Shown here piece after piece: positions 12,202-21,651 of a DNA stretch of 64,000 bases (position 1 is the first letter of the stretch; each line of letters starts with the position of its first letter). This stretch comes from Parietichytrium sp. I65-24A. Taxonomy: Eukaryota; Sar; Bigyra; Thraustochytrida; Thraustochytriidae. Where the stretch lies: NCBI GenBank assembly GCA_012862575.1, contig BLSF01000015.1, positions 433,545 through 497,544 on the forward strand, in the 5' to 3' direction. Position numbers and translations under genes: made by a program. Below the pieces are notes generated by a model. It saw only the letters and a list, made by a program, of their open reading frames with translations, did not search any database and was not told where the DNA came from.

Positions 12202-13515
12202 ATGAGCGAACTGAACACGACCGCCGACTTGGCGGTGTTCTTCAACGACCTGTCGAGCGCGGCCAACGCGATATGGATGCTGATCGCCGGATTCCTGGTG
12301 TTCTGGATGCACGCCGGGTTTACCATGCTGGAGGCAGGCAGCGTGCGCCACAGCAGCGCGGTCAACATCTTGTTTAAGAACATCGGGACCATCTCCATTG
12401 GAGCAGTGTGCTACTACTTTTTTGGATATGGTTTTGCGTACGGCGGCGACAACGAGAACCTGACCGCGTACATTGGCGCAGGCAGCTTCGCCAACAGCGG
12501 AATGGAGAACATCGACCGTGCCTTCTTCTTCTTTCAGTTCGCCTTCGCAGCTACTGCGGCCACCATCCTCTCTGGAGCCGTCGCTGGCCGCATCTCCCTC
12601 CCAGCTTACTTTGTCTTTGTCGTTCTCCTCACCGGTTTCGTGTACCCTGTGGTGTCGCACGTCATCTGGCAGGCCGGAGGCTGGCTCTCCGCCTTCAACG
12701 GCGAGGACTACCCAACCTTCATGGGGGAGAGTGGTGGCTGCGGAGTCCTCGACTTTGCTGGATCCGGAGTCGTGCACATGACCGGTGGAGTTGCTGCTCT
12801 CTGGGCTGCAATCATCATTGGACCTCGACTTGGGCGCTTTGAAGGAGAGGAGGCAGCTTTTGCTCCTCACAATGTCTCCCTTCAGACCTTGGGAGTCTTT
12901 ATCCTCTGGTTCGGCTGGTACGGATTTAACTGCGGATCCACCCTCGCATGGGCTGGCCCAGTCGCAGCCAAGGCTGCAGTGACCACCACTTTGGCCCCAG
13001 GCGCTGCTGTGTGCACCGCAATCATCGTCTCGCGCGTTGCTACTGGCCACTTTGACATTGGTTTCGTTCTCAACTCTGCGCTCGCTGGACTTGTCTCCAT
13101 CACTGCCGGGTGCACCGTTGTCGATGACGGCTACTCGATCCTCATGGGAGCCGTCGGCTCACTCGTTTACATCGCTTCGAGCAAGCTCCTCAAGAAGCTC
13201 AAGGTTGATGACCCTGTCGACGCAATTGCTGTGCATGGATGTGCTGGTCTCTGGGGTCTTGTGGCTGCTGGCATCTTTGCCTCTGACAACAACACCAGCG
13301 AGTCCTACGGCTTGACCGGATGCTACGGGGGCACACAGATCGCCACTCAGCTTGTCGGCGCCGCCTTCATCTTCTGCTGGGTGTCCGTATGCGTGATCCC
13401 TGTCGCTCTCATCCTCAAGGTGACCAAGGTACTTCGCGTCCCTTCCGAAATGGAGCAATCCGGCCTCGACTCTTCCGAGCATGGAGCCAAGGCATTCATC
13501 GGGGGTGATGAATAA
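12202..13515 (+). CDS. AMT: ammonium transporter, AMT/MEP/Rh superfamily
   Basis: Imports ammonium across the plasma membrane. The 437-residue product fits a typical 11-helix AMT. Visible signatures: FWMHAGFTMLEAGSVRH (34-50), DFAGSGVVHMTGG and VHGCAGLWG, whose histidines (H192 and H345) are the conserved twin-His pair of the conduction pore, FGWYGFNCGSTL, and a short cytosolic tail with the RVPSEMEQSGLDSSEHG motif that AMTs use for allosteric coupling between subunits. The ATG at 12202 gives a short extracellular N-terminus, as expected. Codon use is strongly biased, like the GS genes. It lies divergently from GS2 and within 9 kb of both GS genes, which would use the ammonium it brings in. 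Confidence 0.97.
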   Translation: MSELNTTADLAVFFNDLSSAANAIWMLIAGFLVFWMHAGFTMLEAGSVRHSSAVNILFKNIGTISIGAVCYYFFGYGFAYGGDNENLTAYIGAGSFANSGMENIDRAFFFFQFAFAATAATILSGAVAGRISLPAYFVFVVLLTGFVYPVVSHVIWQAGGWLSAFNGEDYPTFMGESGGCGVLDFAGSGVVHMTGGVAALWAAIIIGPRLGRFEGEEAAFAPHNVSLQTLGVFILWFGWYGFNCGSTLAWAGPVAAKAAVTTTLAPGAAVCTAIIVSRVATGHFDIGFVLNSALAGLVSITAGCTVVDDGYSILMGAVGSLVYIASSKLLKKLKVDDPVDAIAVHGCAGLWGLVAAGIFASDNNTSESYGLTGCYGGTQIATQLVGAAFIFCWVSVCVIPVALILKVTKVLRVPSEMEQSGLDSSEHGAKAFIGGDE

Positions 13516-13837
13516 GCTCGTTTTCTGTAAAATGCTTTCTTCTTTGGGCCAATACAAACACCCTGCTGTCTGCGTCTGTTGCACGTTTTATTTCATATTC
13601 AGTCACGGCCTACTCTCGTATCATCAAATCTCTTATTATCAAGAAGCTGTTTTCGTTCTTTCCAAATCAACAGTTTACCGGTACCAGGTACTTGAGTTGT
13701 CGCCCTCACTCCATTGGTTGACTTTACACGCCCCCCGCCCCCCCCACTCGTTAAGGTGAAGATGCGTGTATTCTTTTATTCTTTTATTCAATTCCTTTTT
13801 TCTAACTAAAAAAATAGTAGACTTCAAGATTGTATGC
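13516..13837. other. convergent 3' region between AMT and lipase
   Basis: These 322 bases hold the two 3' ends, with a C-rich run near 13730-13745 and AT-rich sequence near 13770-13820. No gene was seen. Confidence 0.6.
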
Positions 13838-15859
13838 TCACTTGGGCGCCGGTGGCAGGGGAAGGCGATCAATAATCGCGCTTGCGTACGAATGGGGAAC
13901 ATGGGCAAGGAATATTCCGGGTCCGAGAATAAGTTCGTCAAAGTCGGTACCACGCTTTTTCACCGCGAGCTTGATACCTTTGCCGTAGTTGTCCAAAGGG
14001 ATATGAAGAATGCGCCCAGGCGGGTACAGCCTGTCTGGAGAGTTGTGCGTCTCTGCACGGATCCGGTTCATGATAGGCTGAAACATGGACTGCAGCTTGC
14101 TGTCAGGCGCGCCACTGGCGATGGCATCGCTCACAAACTGCTCGATCGATCTCTCCTTCTTGTCTCCTTGAACCTTGTGCTCCGCGATATAATGAATGGA
14201 GTTTCTCAAGTCGCTCACTGCTCCGAGAGAGAGCCGTGGCACGATGTCATCCTCCAATACGACACAAGTTATCTTTGACATCGCATAGTGGCTCTCGGCA
14301 ATCTCGCGACTGACAGACGCGGGAGGAGCGATGCCATAACACTTTGCCGTCCCGAGGAGGGGGTCTTTGGCCCACATGAGCGTGATCAGGCTTGCCACTG
14401 CGCTGCCAAGACTATGACCCAAGATAATCAGCCTGTACCCAGGATTGTTTTCCATGGCTGCGCGCACTTCAGCCTCGACCTCCATAGCCAACATTTGCGC
14501 AGCTTTGAGAAAACCAAAGTGCGCCTCGCCTTCCATTACGCGGTGGTCTTCAGGGACGGCAGAAGGGGGTGGAACCTCAACGTGATTTGTCTTTCTGATC
14601 CTGCCAAGTCTCTCAGAAGCTTCGTTAGGCAGCTTGGCACTCTTTTCTCCTCCATTCGATTTCCCACGTCTTCTCATCATGCGCTTTTCCTTGGCTCGCT
14701 CGCCATATTTGTCGCCGTCGTCGCTGTCTTCGTCTTCATCCTCGGAGGATTCCAACGCTTCCTCAACGGCATCGCGCACTTCCTGTCCAATCAGCTTGCC
14801 TTGTCGAATGAGGACATCTTTCAAACTAGTCACCAGATTGTGCGTGGAGTCCATCAACTCCTTCTCGAAGTCGCCAACTTTCTTGTTCTCCCAATCATCT
14901 GCAAGCCCAACCACCGCTTCTTTCAGGTCCGTCATTGCCTTTTTAACTTCGCGCTCTGTATTCTCCATGTCGATGTTTCTGTCGTAGTGGAAGCTGAACG
15001 GCGTGCTGTCGGCCATCAGATCTGTAAGCGAGTCTTGAAAGCGGTAACTTCCGCGAACCGCGAGAACGACCTCTTTATCCTTGTGATCCACCAGCACAAA
15101 GTATCCGGGTTTGTAGATGCTGCCCACCCAATTCGCGCGCCAGCGAGCCATCTTCAGATTGCCATCCACGGGCACGCCAGTCAGATACTCGATGGCTTCG
15201 TTATTGTTCCATACCTTGTTCTCCAGCCTTGGTAGGATCCCCAGAAATTTACCTGCCAAAGCGCCATACGACGCCATCGCAAACCTCGTGTATCTCCTTA
15301 TCTCGCGAATGTCGCTTGCCGCAATCCCCGGCCGAAAGCTCTTTCGCAAAAGATTCGTCAAACTCAGACGCTTCTGAGTCAGCGGCCGCGAGTGCTTCTG
15401 CAAGTACATGTACGTCTTGGTGCAGTGGTACACGTCTTCGGAATTGAGCCCCTTCACTGGGCCCATAAACTGCGTCGCCAGCCTCAGCAGGGCGGCAAAC
15501 GCCTCGGCAGTCATCTCCACCTCGGGCCGTGAGAGCCCATATTTCTTCAACGTGCGCGTTGCTGCCAGAATCATGCGCTCCGCCACATCAGCAAAGTCGA
15601 CGCTCTCTTCTGCGACCTGCGCAGCCTTTTTCCGCACGGCTTTTGGGAGCACATTGCTGCGGGCAACGCTGCCCAACACCTTGTCCGACGGAGTATCCAC
15701 AACCTTGCGCGCCAGACTCACAGCAAACGTGATGATCACCTTGGTCAGCATCTCGCTCCGCGCCAACGCCGCTGCATCTTCGCTCGCTTCCCCCTCCTCC
15801 TCCAGAAACGCCCGGTCCTCTTCGGCGAAGCTGTACTCTGAGAACTTTCGACCTGCCAT
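13838..15859 (-). CDS. lipase class 3 / sn1-diacylglycerol-lipase-like protein
   Basis: Serine hydrolase, likely acting on diacylglycerol or a related lipid. The 673-residue product has an alpha-helical N-terminal half without clear membrane spans, then the lipase core. FVLVDHKDKEVVLAVRGS and DSLTDLMAD (about 253-284) match the start of the class 3 fold. GHSLG (481-485) holds the nucleophile Ser483. DDIVPRLSL (537-545) holds the acid residue, and LYPPGRILHI (611-620) followed by HVPHSY (His653) fits the end of the DAGL core. A charged, low-complexity insertion at about 300-435, with an acidic run near 371-383, splits the domain; animal DAGLs also carry a regulatory insertion there. Unlike animal DAGL-alpha, no four-helix N-terminal membrane bundle is seen. 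The start ATG at 15859 is the first in frame. The exact substrate is inferred. Confidence 0.85.
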   Translation of the reverse strand: MAGRKFSEYSFAEEDRAFLEEEGEASEDAAALARSEMLTKVIITFAVSLARKVVDTPSDKVLGSVARSNVLPKAVRKKAAQVAEESVDFADVAERMILAATRTLKKYGLSRPEVEMTAEAFAALLRLATQFMGPVKGLNSEDVYHCTKTYMYLQKHSRPLTQKRLSLTNLLRKSFRPGIAASDIREIRRYTRFAMASYGALAGKFLGILPRLENKVWNNNEAIEYLTGVPVDGNLKMARWRANWVGSIYKPGYFVLVDHKDKEVVLAVRGSYRFQDSLTDLMADSTPFSFHYDRNIDMENTEREVKKAMTDLKEAVVGLADDWENKKVGDFEKELMDSTHNLVTSLKDVLIRQGKLIGQEVRDAVEEALESSEDEDEDSDDGDKYGERAKEKRMMRRRGKSNGGEKSAKLPNEASERLGRIRKTNHVEVPPPSAVPEDHRVMEGEAHFGFLKAAQMLAMEVEAEVRAAMENNPGYRLIILGHSLGSAVASLITLMWAKDPLLGTAKCYGIAPPASVSREIAESHYAMSKITCVVLEDDIVPRLSLGAVSDLRNSIHYIAEHKVQGDKKERSIEQFVSDAIASGAPDSKLQSMFQPIMNRIRAETHNSPDRLYPPGRILHIPLDNYGKGIKLAVKKRGTDFDELILGPGIFLAHVPHSYASAIIDRLPLPPAPK

Positions 15860-17123
15860 CGTCCCTGCTCCTTTCCTCTTATCCCTTATCCCTTATCTCT
15901 TGCCTCTCGGCTTTTGCATGAGACTCAACCCGAAATCGCAGACCGGGTGAGCGCAGAGTCTCCAAGTCGCGGCTGACACAAACACACACACACGCACACA
16001 AGCAAGCACGCACTTGGCGCCTCTTCAGCGTCCACGCAGTTACGGGACTGCCTGCCTCCAACTCCAACTCCAACGCCCCACCCACACCTGCACCTTTTGC
16101 TGCCTTCACAGCTATGCTCACGTACTCATGTACTCACCGTTGCGCCATAAAGAAAGGGTGAAACTTGAAACTTGCAGTGATGAGCCACACTAACCATACA
16201 GACAGAGCGAGAGAGAGAGAGAGACAGAGCCGAGAGAGAGCAGCTCGTTTCGTTAATTAACAGTGTAAGCTTGTTTTAAAGTTAAGCTCGTTGGCTTTGG
16301 ACGTCGTCAACGCTATCTACGCTGCGGCTGGCGTGCACGGTGTGTACTGAGCCAAACGATGAAATAGGGTGAAATAGGATGAAACAGGATGAAACGATGG
16401 GCGCCGTGACTTCTAGCTTCGTCTTGTCTTTGTTTTTGTCGGACGTTGTTGTTGCTGTTGTTGTTGTTGTTGTTGTTGTTGCGATTGGGTCTGCAATTGT
16501 TTTCGACTTTTTACAAAATGAAGAGCTTTGAATGTTGTTCATTCAATTGGCTGCTTTTTAGTTCACAGTCAGTCTCTCGTTCAAAATCATTCCAAGACAA
16601 CTTTTTCCCAAGATTGTAATTGTACTGAGTGAGTACTAGCTAGATGATTTATTAACAGTTATTTAGATGCGAGCTATTATAACTTATTGGCTTACTATGA
16701 TATGCTAGTAAGTCTGGCTTCGTGGGTGTGTACCATCATCACCACTGTGACACCAGCTATGGATAACGGATAACCTTGGCCTTAGTGAACAACGAAGCAT
16801 TCTTTTTGAAGTGCGAATAAAACGAACACAGACTGTTCGTGGCGCTCGATTTTCGCTCTAGGAAGGCCAACTCTCGCGCACTTGGCGAACAAATGATTTA
16901 GGATGATTTAGGACTTTTTGACAGTGAGTTTGAGTTTTTCAAATAGATCATTATTCAAATTCGACAGCGAAGAAGTGGAGACGGACGTGTTGTGATAGTT
17001 GTTGGAGCAATCGAAGCGCGCGAATAGGGGAAAGTGTGGGCGCATCGGAGCATCGTGGGAAGACTCGCAGACAGAGTATTTGCGTTTCACTCTCGGGGAA
17101 ATCGCCGAATCAGTGCGCTGAGA
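15860..17123. other. divergent intergenic region, lipase / DNAJC9-like
   Basis: Holds two divergent promoters. Repeats: CA-rich near 15978-16010, GA near 16205-16230 and a GTT tract near 16443-16481. The 10-mer family TTCACAGTC occurs at about 16562. No supported gene; the open frame continues upstream of the DNAJC9-like ATG but has no ATG there. Confidence 0.55.
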
Positions 17124-18299
17124 ATGTCCGGAAACACGAAAGCTCCCGAGAAAGTGGACTTGTACGCGCTGCTCCAGGTGGAGCGAACGGCTACTGACCA
17201 GGAAATTAGACGTAACTATCTGATTCTGGCAAGAAAGCTCCATCCGGACAAGAACAAAGGATGCACGGAAGCAGAGGCAAACTTTAAAACGCTGCTCAGC
17301 GCGTACCAGATCCTCTCGGACCCTGTGAAACGCAAGGTTTTTGATAGGACCGGATCCCTAGAAGATGACATGACCAGCAGCTTTTGGCAAGCGTACGAGG
17401 CGTACAGAGGCGTCGAGGTCACCAAGGAGGATGTGGACGAATATCTTACCAAGTACAAAGGAGGCGACGAGGAAAAGAAAGATTTGACGCAGTTCTTCAT
17501 CGGCCGCCAAGGCGATGTGACGAACATTCTGGGCTTCATCGTAGGATCTGAAGACGTGGATGTTCCGAGATATGTCGAGTACTTTGAGCAAGCTCTCAAG
17601 GAAGGGACTCTCGATGCTGCTTACAAGAGCAAATTCGATGCCACCAAAACCAAGATCAAAAGCGTGGAGGAACTAGACAACGAGGAAGAGGATATTGGCG
17701 ACGACGATGAGGTTGAGGAGGAGGACGAAGACGAAGACGACGAAGAGGAGGACGAGGACTATGAGGATGATGGCTTTATTGTAAATGACGAGGAGGAAGG
17801 AGAAGACGAGGCTGATGAAGGGGCGCAGCAGGCCCCCTTACCAAGCGAAGACGAGGATGAAGACGACGACGACGATGATGACGACGAAGGTAGTGCTCCA
17901 AAGTTCCAAGTCGACGCTGTCATAGAGGCGCGCTGGAAAAAGGGTCCAAACTACTACGAAGGCACAATTCTCAAGGCCAGCAAGAAGAACGGTGCATTCG
18001 TGTATGAGATACAGTACACAGAGGACGATTACCTCGAGAAAGGCGTGAAAGAGGCCCATATACGCAATTGTAAAGCAGGCAAGAAGCCGGCCAAGGCGCG
18101 GAAGGCCAAGCAGCAAGAACCAGCAAAACGGGCCCCTTCTCCGCCTGCGAAAAAGCAAGCTCGCAAGAAATCTAAACCAAGTGACCTTGAAAAAGAGTAT
18201 GACGGAGACTTTGCCGCCCTTCAGGCAGCTATTCTTGGCCGTAAGGCAAAGCGCGAGAATGACTTTGATATGTTCGCGGAGCGCTGGAAAGGCAAATAG
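17124..18299 (+). CDS. DNAJC9: DNAJC9-like J-domain protein with additional Tudor/chromo-like segment
   Basis: J-domain co-chaperone; the human relative DNAJC9 chaperones histones H3-H4 and recruits HSP70. The 391-residue product has a J domain at about 12-75 with HPD at 40-42. Next come the DNAJC9-type region (FDRTGSLEDD, then the EAYRGVEVTKEDVDEYLTKYKG block), an acidic stretch of about 100 residues (about 180-285), a 55-residue segment beginning FQVDAVIEARWKKGPNYYEG that resembles a Tudor/agenet-like fold, a Lys/Ala/Pro linker, and a C-terminal helix (FAALQAAILGRKAKREN) matching the family's C-terminal end. The frame is open 30 codons upstream, but without an ATG, so the ATG at 17124 was chosen. 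Acidic tracts are typical of histone chaperones. Nuclear location is inferred. Confidence 0.85.
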   Translation: MSGNTKAPEKVDLYALLQVERTATDQEIRRNYLILARKLHPDKNKGCTEAEANFKTLLSAYQILSDPVKRKVFDRTGSLEDDMTSSFWQAYEAYRGVEVTKEDVDEYLTKYKGGDEEKKDLTQFFIGRQGDVTNILGFIVGSEDVDVPRYVEYFEQALKEGTLDAAYKSKFDATKTKIKSVEELDNEEEDIGDDDEVEEEDEDEDDEEEDEDYEDDGFIVNDEEEGEDEADEGAQQAPLPSEDEDEDDDDDDDDEGSAPKFQVDAVIEARWKKGPNYYEGTILKASKKNGAFVYEIQYTEDDYLEKGVKEAHIRNCKAGKKPAKARKAKQQEPAKRAPSPPAKKQARKKSKPSDLEKEYDGDFAALQAAILGRKAKRENDFDMFAERWKGK

Positions 18300-18545
18300 C
18301 AAATCTGTACCTTCTTACGCCACTCTTCATTTGTTTTCTTCGTTCATTCACAGTCAGTTGAAACAATTTAGAAATAAAAAGAAATGAAATGAAACAAGAA
18401 AAAATTTTGAGCACGCCAGAATCTCTTTACGTGTGTTTTGCCTAAATGCTTTGCTCGCTCATTTTATGGTTTACTCGGGCAACTGGTGTTCGTTCATTCA
18501 GTGCGTCACGATTTCCGAATGGACTGACGGTCTGAGCAAGCGGGA
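18300..18545. other. convergent 3' region
   Basis: A short AT-rich stretch between the DNAJC9-like gene and the S9 peptidase. It contains AATAAA at about 18373 and one copy of ATTCACAGTC (18346-18355). No gene. Confidence 0.6.
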
Positions 18546-20885
18546 TCAGAGGTGCTTGGTAAACCAGAAGAAAACGTTCAGGTTGGCTTGGACATTCTGC
18601 TTAGGAGGGGCGATTGCATGTCCAGATCCAGGGTAGCTGAACAGCTCGGTTTTGACACCCTGCTCTTGTAAGCAGTGAAAGTAATAATAGCTTTGTGAAG
18701 GCGGCACGCGCTTGTCCTCCGCACCAATGAGCAAAAGGCATGGCGCGGTGACATTTCGAACCAGACTGAACGGGGACTGGTTGAAGAACTTGTCGTTCTC
18801 CTCGCTAGAGTACCCCTGTGGCTCAAACTTCTTCCCAATGCCGCAGCCATAGCACCAGTCAGGAATGTCCGTGGCCTGCACGTTGAACGAGATATTAAGA
18901 ACGGGGTTCCACAATACAGCGCACTTGAAAAGAGACTTGTAAGTCGGATGGCCAATCAGGTAAGCTGAGAGATAACCGCCGTGGCTCCCACCATACACTC
19001 CGACGCGGTTTGCATCGATGGTGGACGAGTGGCTGTCGGTCATCTTCTTCACGAGTTCTCCACAGTCAGACACATCCACACTGCCAATATTTCCCACGAG
19101 GGCATCCATGAAATCCAGGCCGTATCCAATAGACCCACGATAGTTCACTATGAACATAGCGTAGCCGAGCGCTATGTAGAGATTGCGTGTCGTCACGAAG
19201 GCTTCTCTCGGGCTCGCGCCGAATGGTCCTCCGTGAATGATCACGACGCATGGAAGTTTGCCGTTTTCCTTCAGCTTCGATTGACTGTATTGCAAGTATC
19301 CTTCAGCACCGTTGTCTAGAGCGACAACTTCCTGTACCACATCGTCCATGACGTCGGCGCGAAGCTCTTTGTCAGAATAGTACGCCGAGCTGCTGCCCTC
19401 AAGAGGAACTACGCTACTGACCTGCCCGTCGTCAGAGAATACAGCCAAGCTCACCGAGGTAGGGGCATTGAACTTGTTTGTCTTGAAAACCAAGAGGTTG
19501 TTTGTCACCTTTAATATTTCGTCTTCGCCGCCATTTTCCGCTCTCAAAGAGAGCGTTTGGAGTGTCTTCTGGTCCATGTCAACGAGGACGATGCGGTTCA
19601 GTCCTTTGCAGGAGCTTTGCCCGACGAAGAACCTTGAACCTTCGTTCAGAAAACCTTGAGGAGCGAACGACGTCTGGTAGCCGTAGAACCCAGCAAAGTC
19701 CTGATTGGACTGCGGGTAGCTGCGGACCTGGTCGACCACGCAAATAGGCTCCGAAAACGAGCCACTTCTGTGCTCGAGGTAGTACAGCGCAAAGTTTGTG
19801 GAGTGTGACACGAACTCCTTCGAGCAGCCAAAGAACGCCAGCTTGCTCCTGTCCTTGGAAATATTTGGGCTGAAAGCGAGATAAAAGTCCTTGGGTGTAA
19901 TCCGCTTGGCCTTCATCGAAGGCTCCAGTTCGGTGTCCTTTGACTTTTTCTCGTCAAACGTGGCCGGCTCGGCAATGTAGTAAAGAGCAGTGGGGCGATT
20001 GAGACAGAAGATGAGCCCAAGCTTTTTCCCGGGCAGACTCACACCTTGACAGACGATGGAATCCCCGTCAGCGTACATGGGGTTCATAGGGAACACGCTC
20101 GGATCCTCGCACTCGAACGCAACACGTCGTACCTTGTTGGTCCGCACATCGTACTCGTAGATGGCTGGCCTCCGCAGGCCCACCAGCTGCTCGCCAAAGT
20201 CCTCGCTGTACAGAAACTCGCTCTCTGCCCAAGCTTCGTCCTTGTCCTCTTCCGACTTGTCTTCGTCCTTGTTGCCTCCTTCATCGTCGTCAAAGTAGCT
20301 CTTAAATTTGGTCTCCGCCGGCACCTCTCCAATGAAGCAACACTTGTCCTCGTTCGCATTCCACTGCACGCCGCCAAACACCGCGTTCTCATACACCTTG
20401 CTCGCCTTCACTTTCGCCGTCTGCTTGACTCCATTCTCCGCCTCCCACACTTGCACCCACACCTCGCCCTCCTTCTTCCCACCGGACCCGGTGTCCCCGG
20501 CGTCCCCGGCAAGGAACTTGACACCCCGGGTCCCTGACGGCGCCCACACCACCGCCCGCGTACCCTTGTCTTCCTCGGCCGCGCCGCTGAACAGCAGCTT
20601 GTCCTGTTGCTGCTGCTGCTGCTGCTGTCCCGTTAAAGAAACCACGTGCCGCCGCGACCAGGATGTCTCCGTGGCGCGGCGAAGATCGCTCTGGCGCCGC
20701 TCCACCGTCACCTGCGCCAGCGTCTGCTGGGTCTGATCTGCGTTGGGGAACGCATTGGGGTGCGCGCCGAGGACGTGCGCGGAGGACACGGCGGAAGACG
20801 CGGCCGATAGACGAGAGAACAGACCCGCCACGCGCTGACGCGACGCGTCGGAGGGCCAATGGCTCGGACGTCGGGACAATGACAT
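18546..20885 (-). CDS. APEH: acylaminoacyl-peptidase-like serine peptidase (S9 prolyl oligopeptidase family)
   Basis: Would remove N-acylated amino acids from peptides, a cytosolic role. The 779-residue product has an N-terminal beta-propeller (about 60-500) and a C-terminal alpha/beta hydrolase. The hydrolase carries HGGP (551-554, oxyanion region), GGSHGG (632-637) with nucleophile Ser634, Asp724 in IGAEDKRVPP and His756 in YPGSGHA. Length is close to the roughly 730 residues of animal APEH plus a Ser/Arg-rich N-terminal extension. A run of eight Gln (near residues 87-94, CAG/CTG repeat at about 20601-20630) lies in the propeller's first part. The ATG at 20885 is used; the frame is open a little further upstream through a GGAACAA repeat but without ATG. 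The N-terminal 40 residues are basic and Ser/Ala-rich and could be an organelle presequence. Confidence 0.92.
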   Translation of the reverse strand: MSLSRRPSHWPSDASRQRVAGLFSRLSAASSAVSSAHVLGAHPNAFPNADQTQQTLAQVTVERRQSDLRRATETSWSRRHVVSLTGQQQQQQQQDKLLFSGAAEEDKGTRAVVWAPSGTRGVKFLAGDAGDTGSGGKKEGEVWVQVWEAENGVKQTAKVKASKVYENAVFGGVQWNANEDKCCFIGEVPAETKFKSYFDDDEGGNKDEDKSEEDKDEAWAESEFLYSEDFGEQLVGLRRPAIYEYDVRTNKVRRVAFECEDPSVFPMNPMYADGDSIVCQGVSLPGKKLGLIFCLNRPTALYYIAEPATFDEKKSKDTELEPSMKAKRITPKDFYLAFSPNISKDRSKLAFFGCSKEFVSHSTNFALYYLEHRSGSFSEPICVVDQVRSYPQSNQDFAGFYGYQTSFAPQGFLNEGSRFFVGQSSCKGLNRIVLVDMDQKTLQTLSLRAENGGEDEILKVTNNLLVFKTNKFNAPTSVSLAVFSDDGQVSSVVPLEGSSSAYYSDKELRADVMDDVVQEVVALDNGAEGYLQYSQSKLKENGKLPCVVIIHGGPFGASPREAFVTTRNLYIALGYAMFIVNYRGSIGYGLDFMDALVGNIGSVDVSDCGELVKKMTDSHSSTIDANRVGVYGGSHGGYLSAYLIGHPTYKSLFKCAVLWNPVLNISFNVQATDIPDWCYGCGIGKKFEPQGYSSEENDKFFNQSPFSLVRNVTAPCLLLIGAEDKRVPPSQSYYYFHCLQEQGVKTELFSYPGSGHAIAPPKQNVQANLNVFFWFTKHL

Positions 20886-21651
20886 GACGCTTCGCCAGCG
20901 AACAAGGAACAAGGAACAAGGAACAAGGCTCGCGGACTAGTGCGCTGCTGCTACTGGAGGCGGTAGCGGCGTGTTAGTGTCCCCGGGTACACGCGCGGGA
21001 GGATGCGCGCCTCGGGAGAGGTGTGCACTTTGTATGTGTAGGATTGGTTAGCTGAATGTGTAGGAGGTGCAGAGCATTTGTATCTTTGTCTTGCGTCGTA
21101 GTGTATCGAGTAGGAGAGTGTTGGCATGGCGAAGGTGGCGCTGTGATAACAGACTCGTCGGTGTTTTAGAGGACACAGGACCCAGCGCTGACCCTTGACT
21201 TCCAATATCTCTCAATATTGCACGATGCGTAGTGCCTATCTACCCAAAGCAATAGGCGCTGTGAAACATCTTCACAATACGCAACCTAACTGTCACTCCG
21301 CAGTCCTATTACCTCCTAATGGCACACACCACCCGCGAGGACCCCCGCAATCGTCGTCGCCATAACAATAGCCTATGCCAAATAGTAAGAGGTTCAAATT
21401 GCGGGGGAAATGTGAGAGCAAACGTTCTTTTTCTTTTTCTTTGTTGATTTTGATTTTGATTTTGATTGAGAGTTGAAAAGTTAAAAGTTAAAAGTTAACG
21501 TGCCACACACACACAGAGTGTCCTCGCGACGTAGCCATCCTCACATTCAGTGTACTCGTACGTTACGTACGTACGTACACAGTAGTGGTGCGCGAGCTGC
21601 GCAGCGTTCCATAAACGTTCCGTGAAAAAAGGTAAGGCCGAGGACGGCAAG
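20886..21651. other. divergent intergenic region, S9 peptidase / F-box kinase
   Basis: No gene. A GGAACAA tandem repeat (about 20904-20930) directly precedes the peptidase start on the minus strand. ATTTTG units (about 21446-21470), AAAAGTT units (about 21474-21497) and a CGTACGTACGTAC run (about 21560-21578) lie before the kinase gene. Confidence 0.6.

Noticed and set aside
14288-15235. 315-codon plus-strand open frame over the lipase
   Set aside because: Antisense of a well-supported lipase; no motifs.
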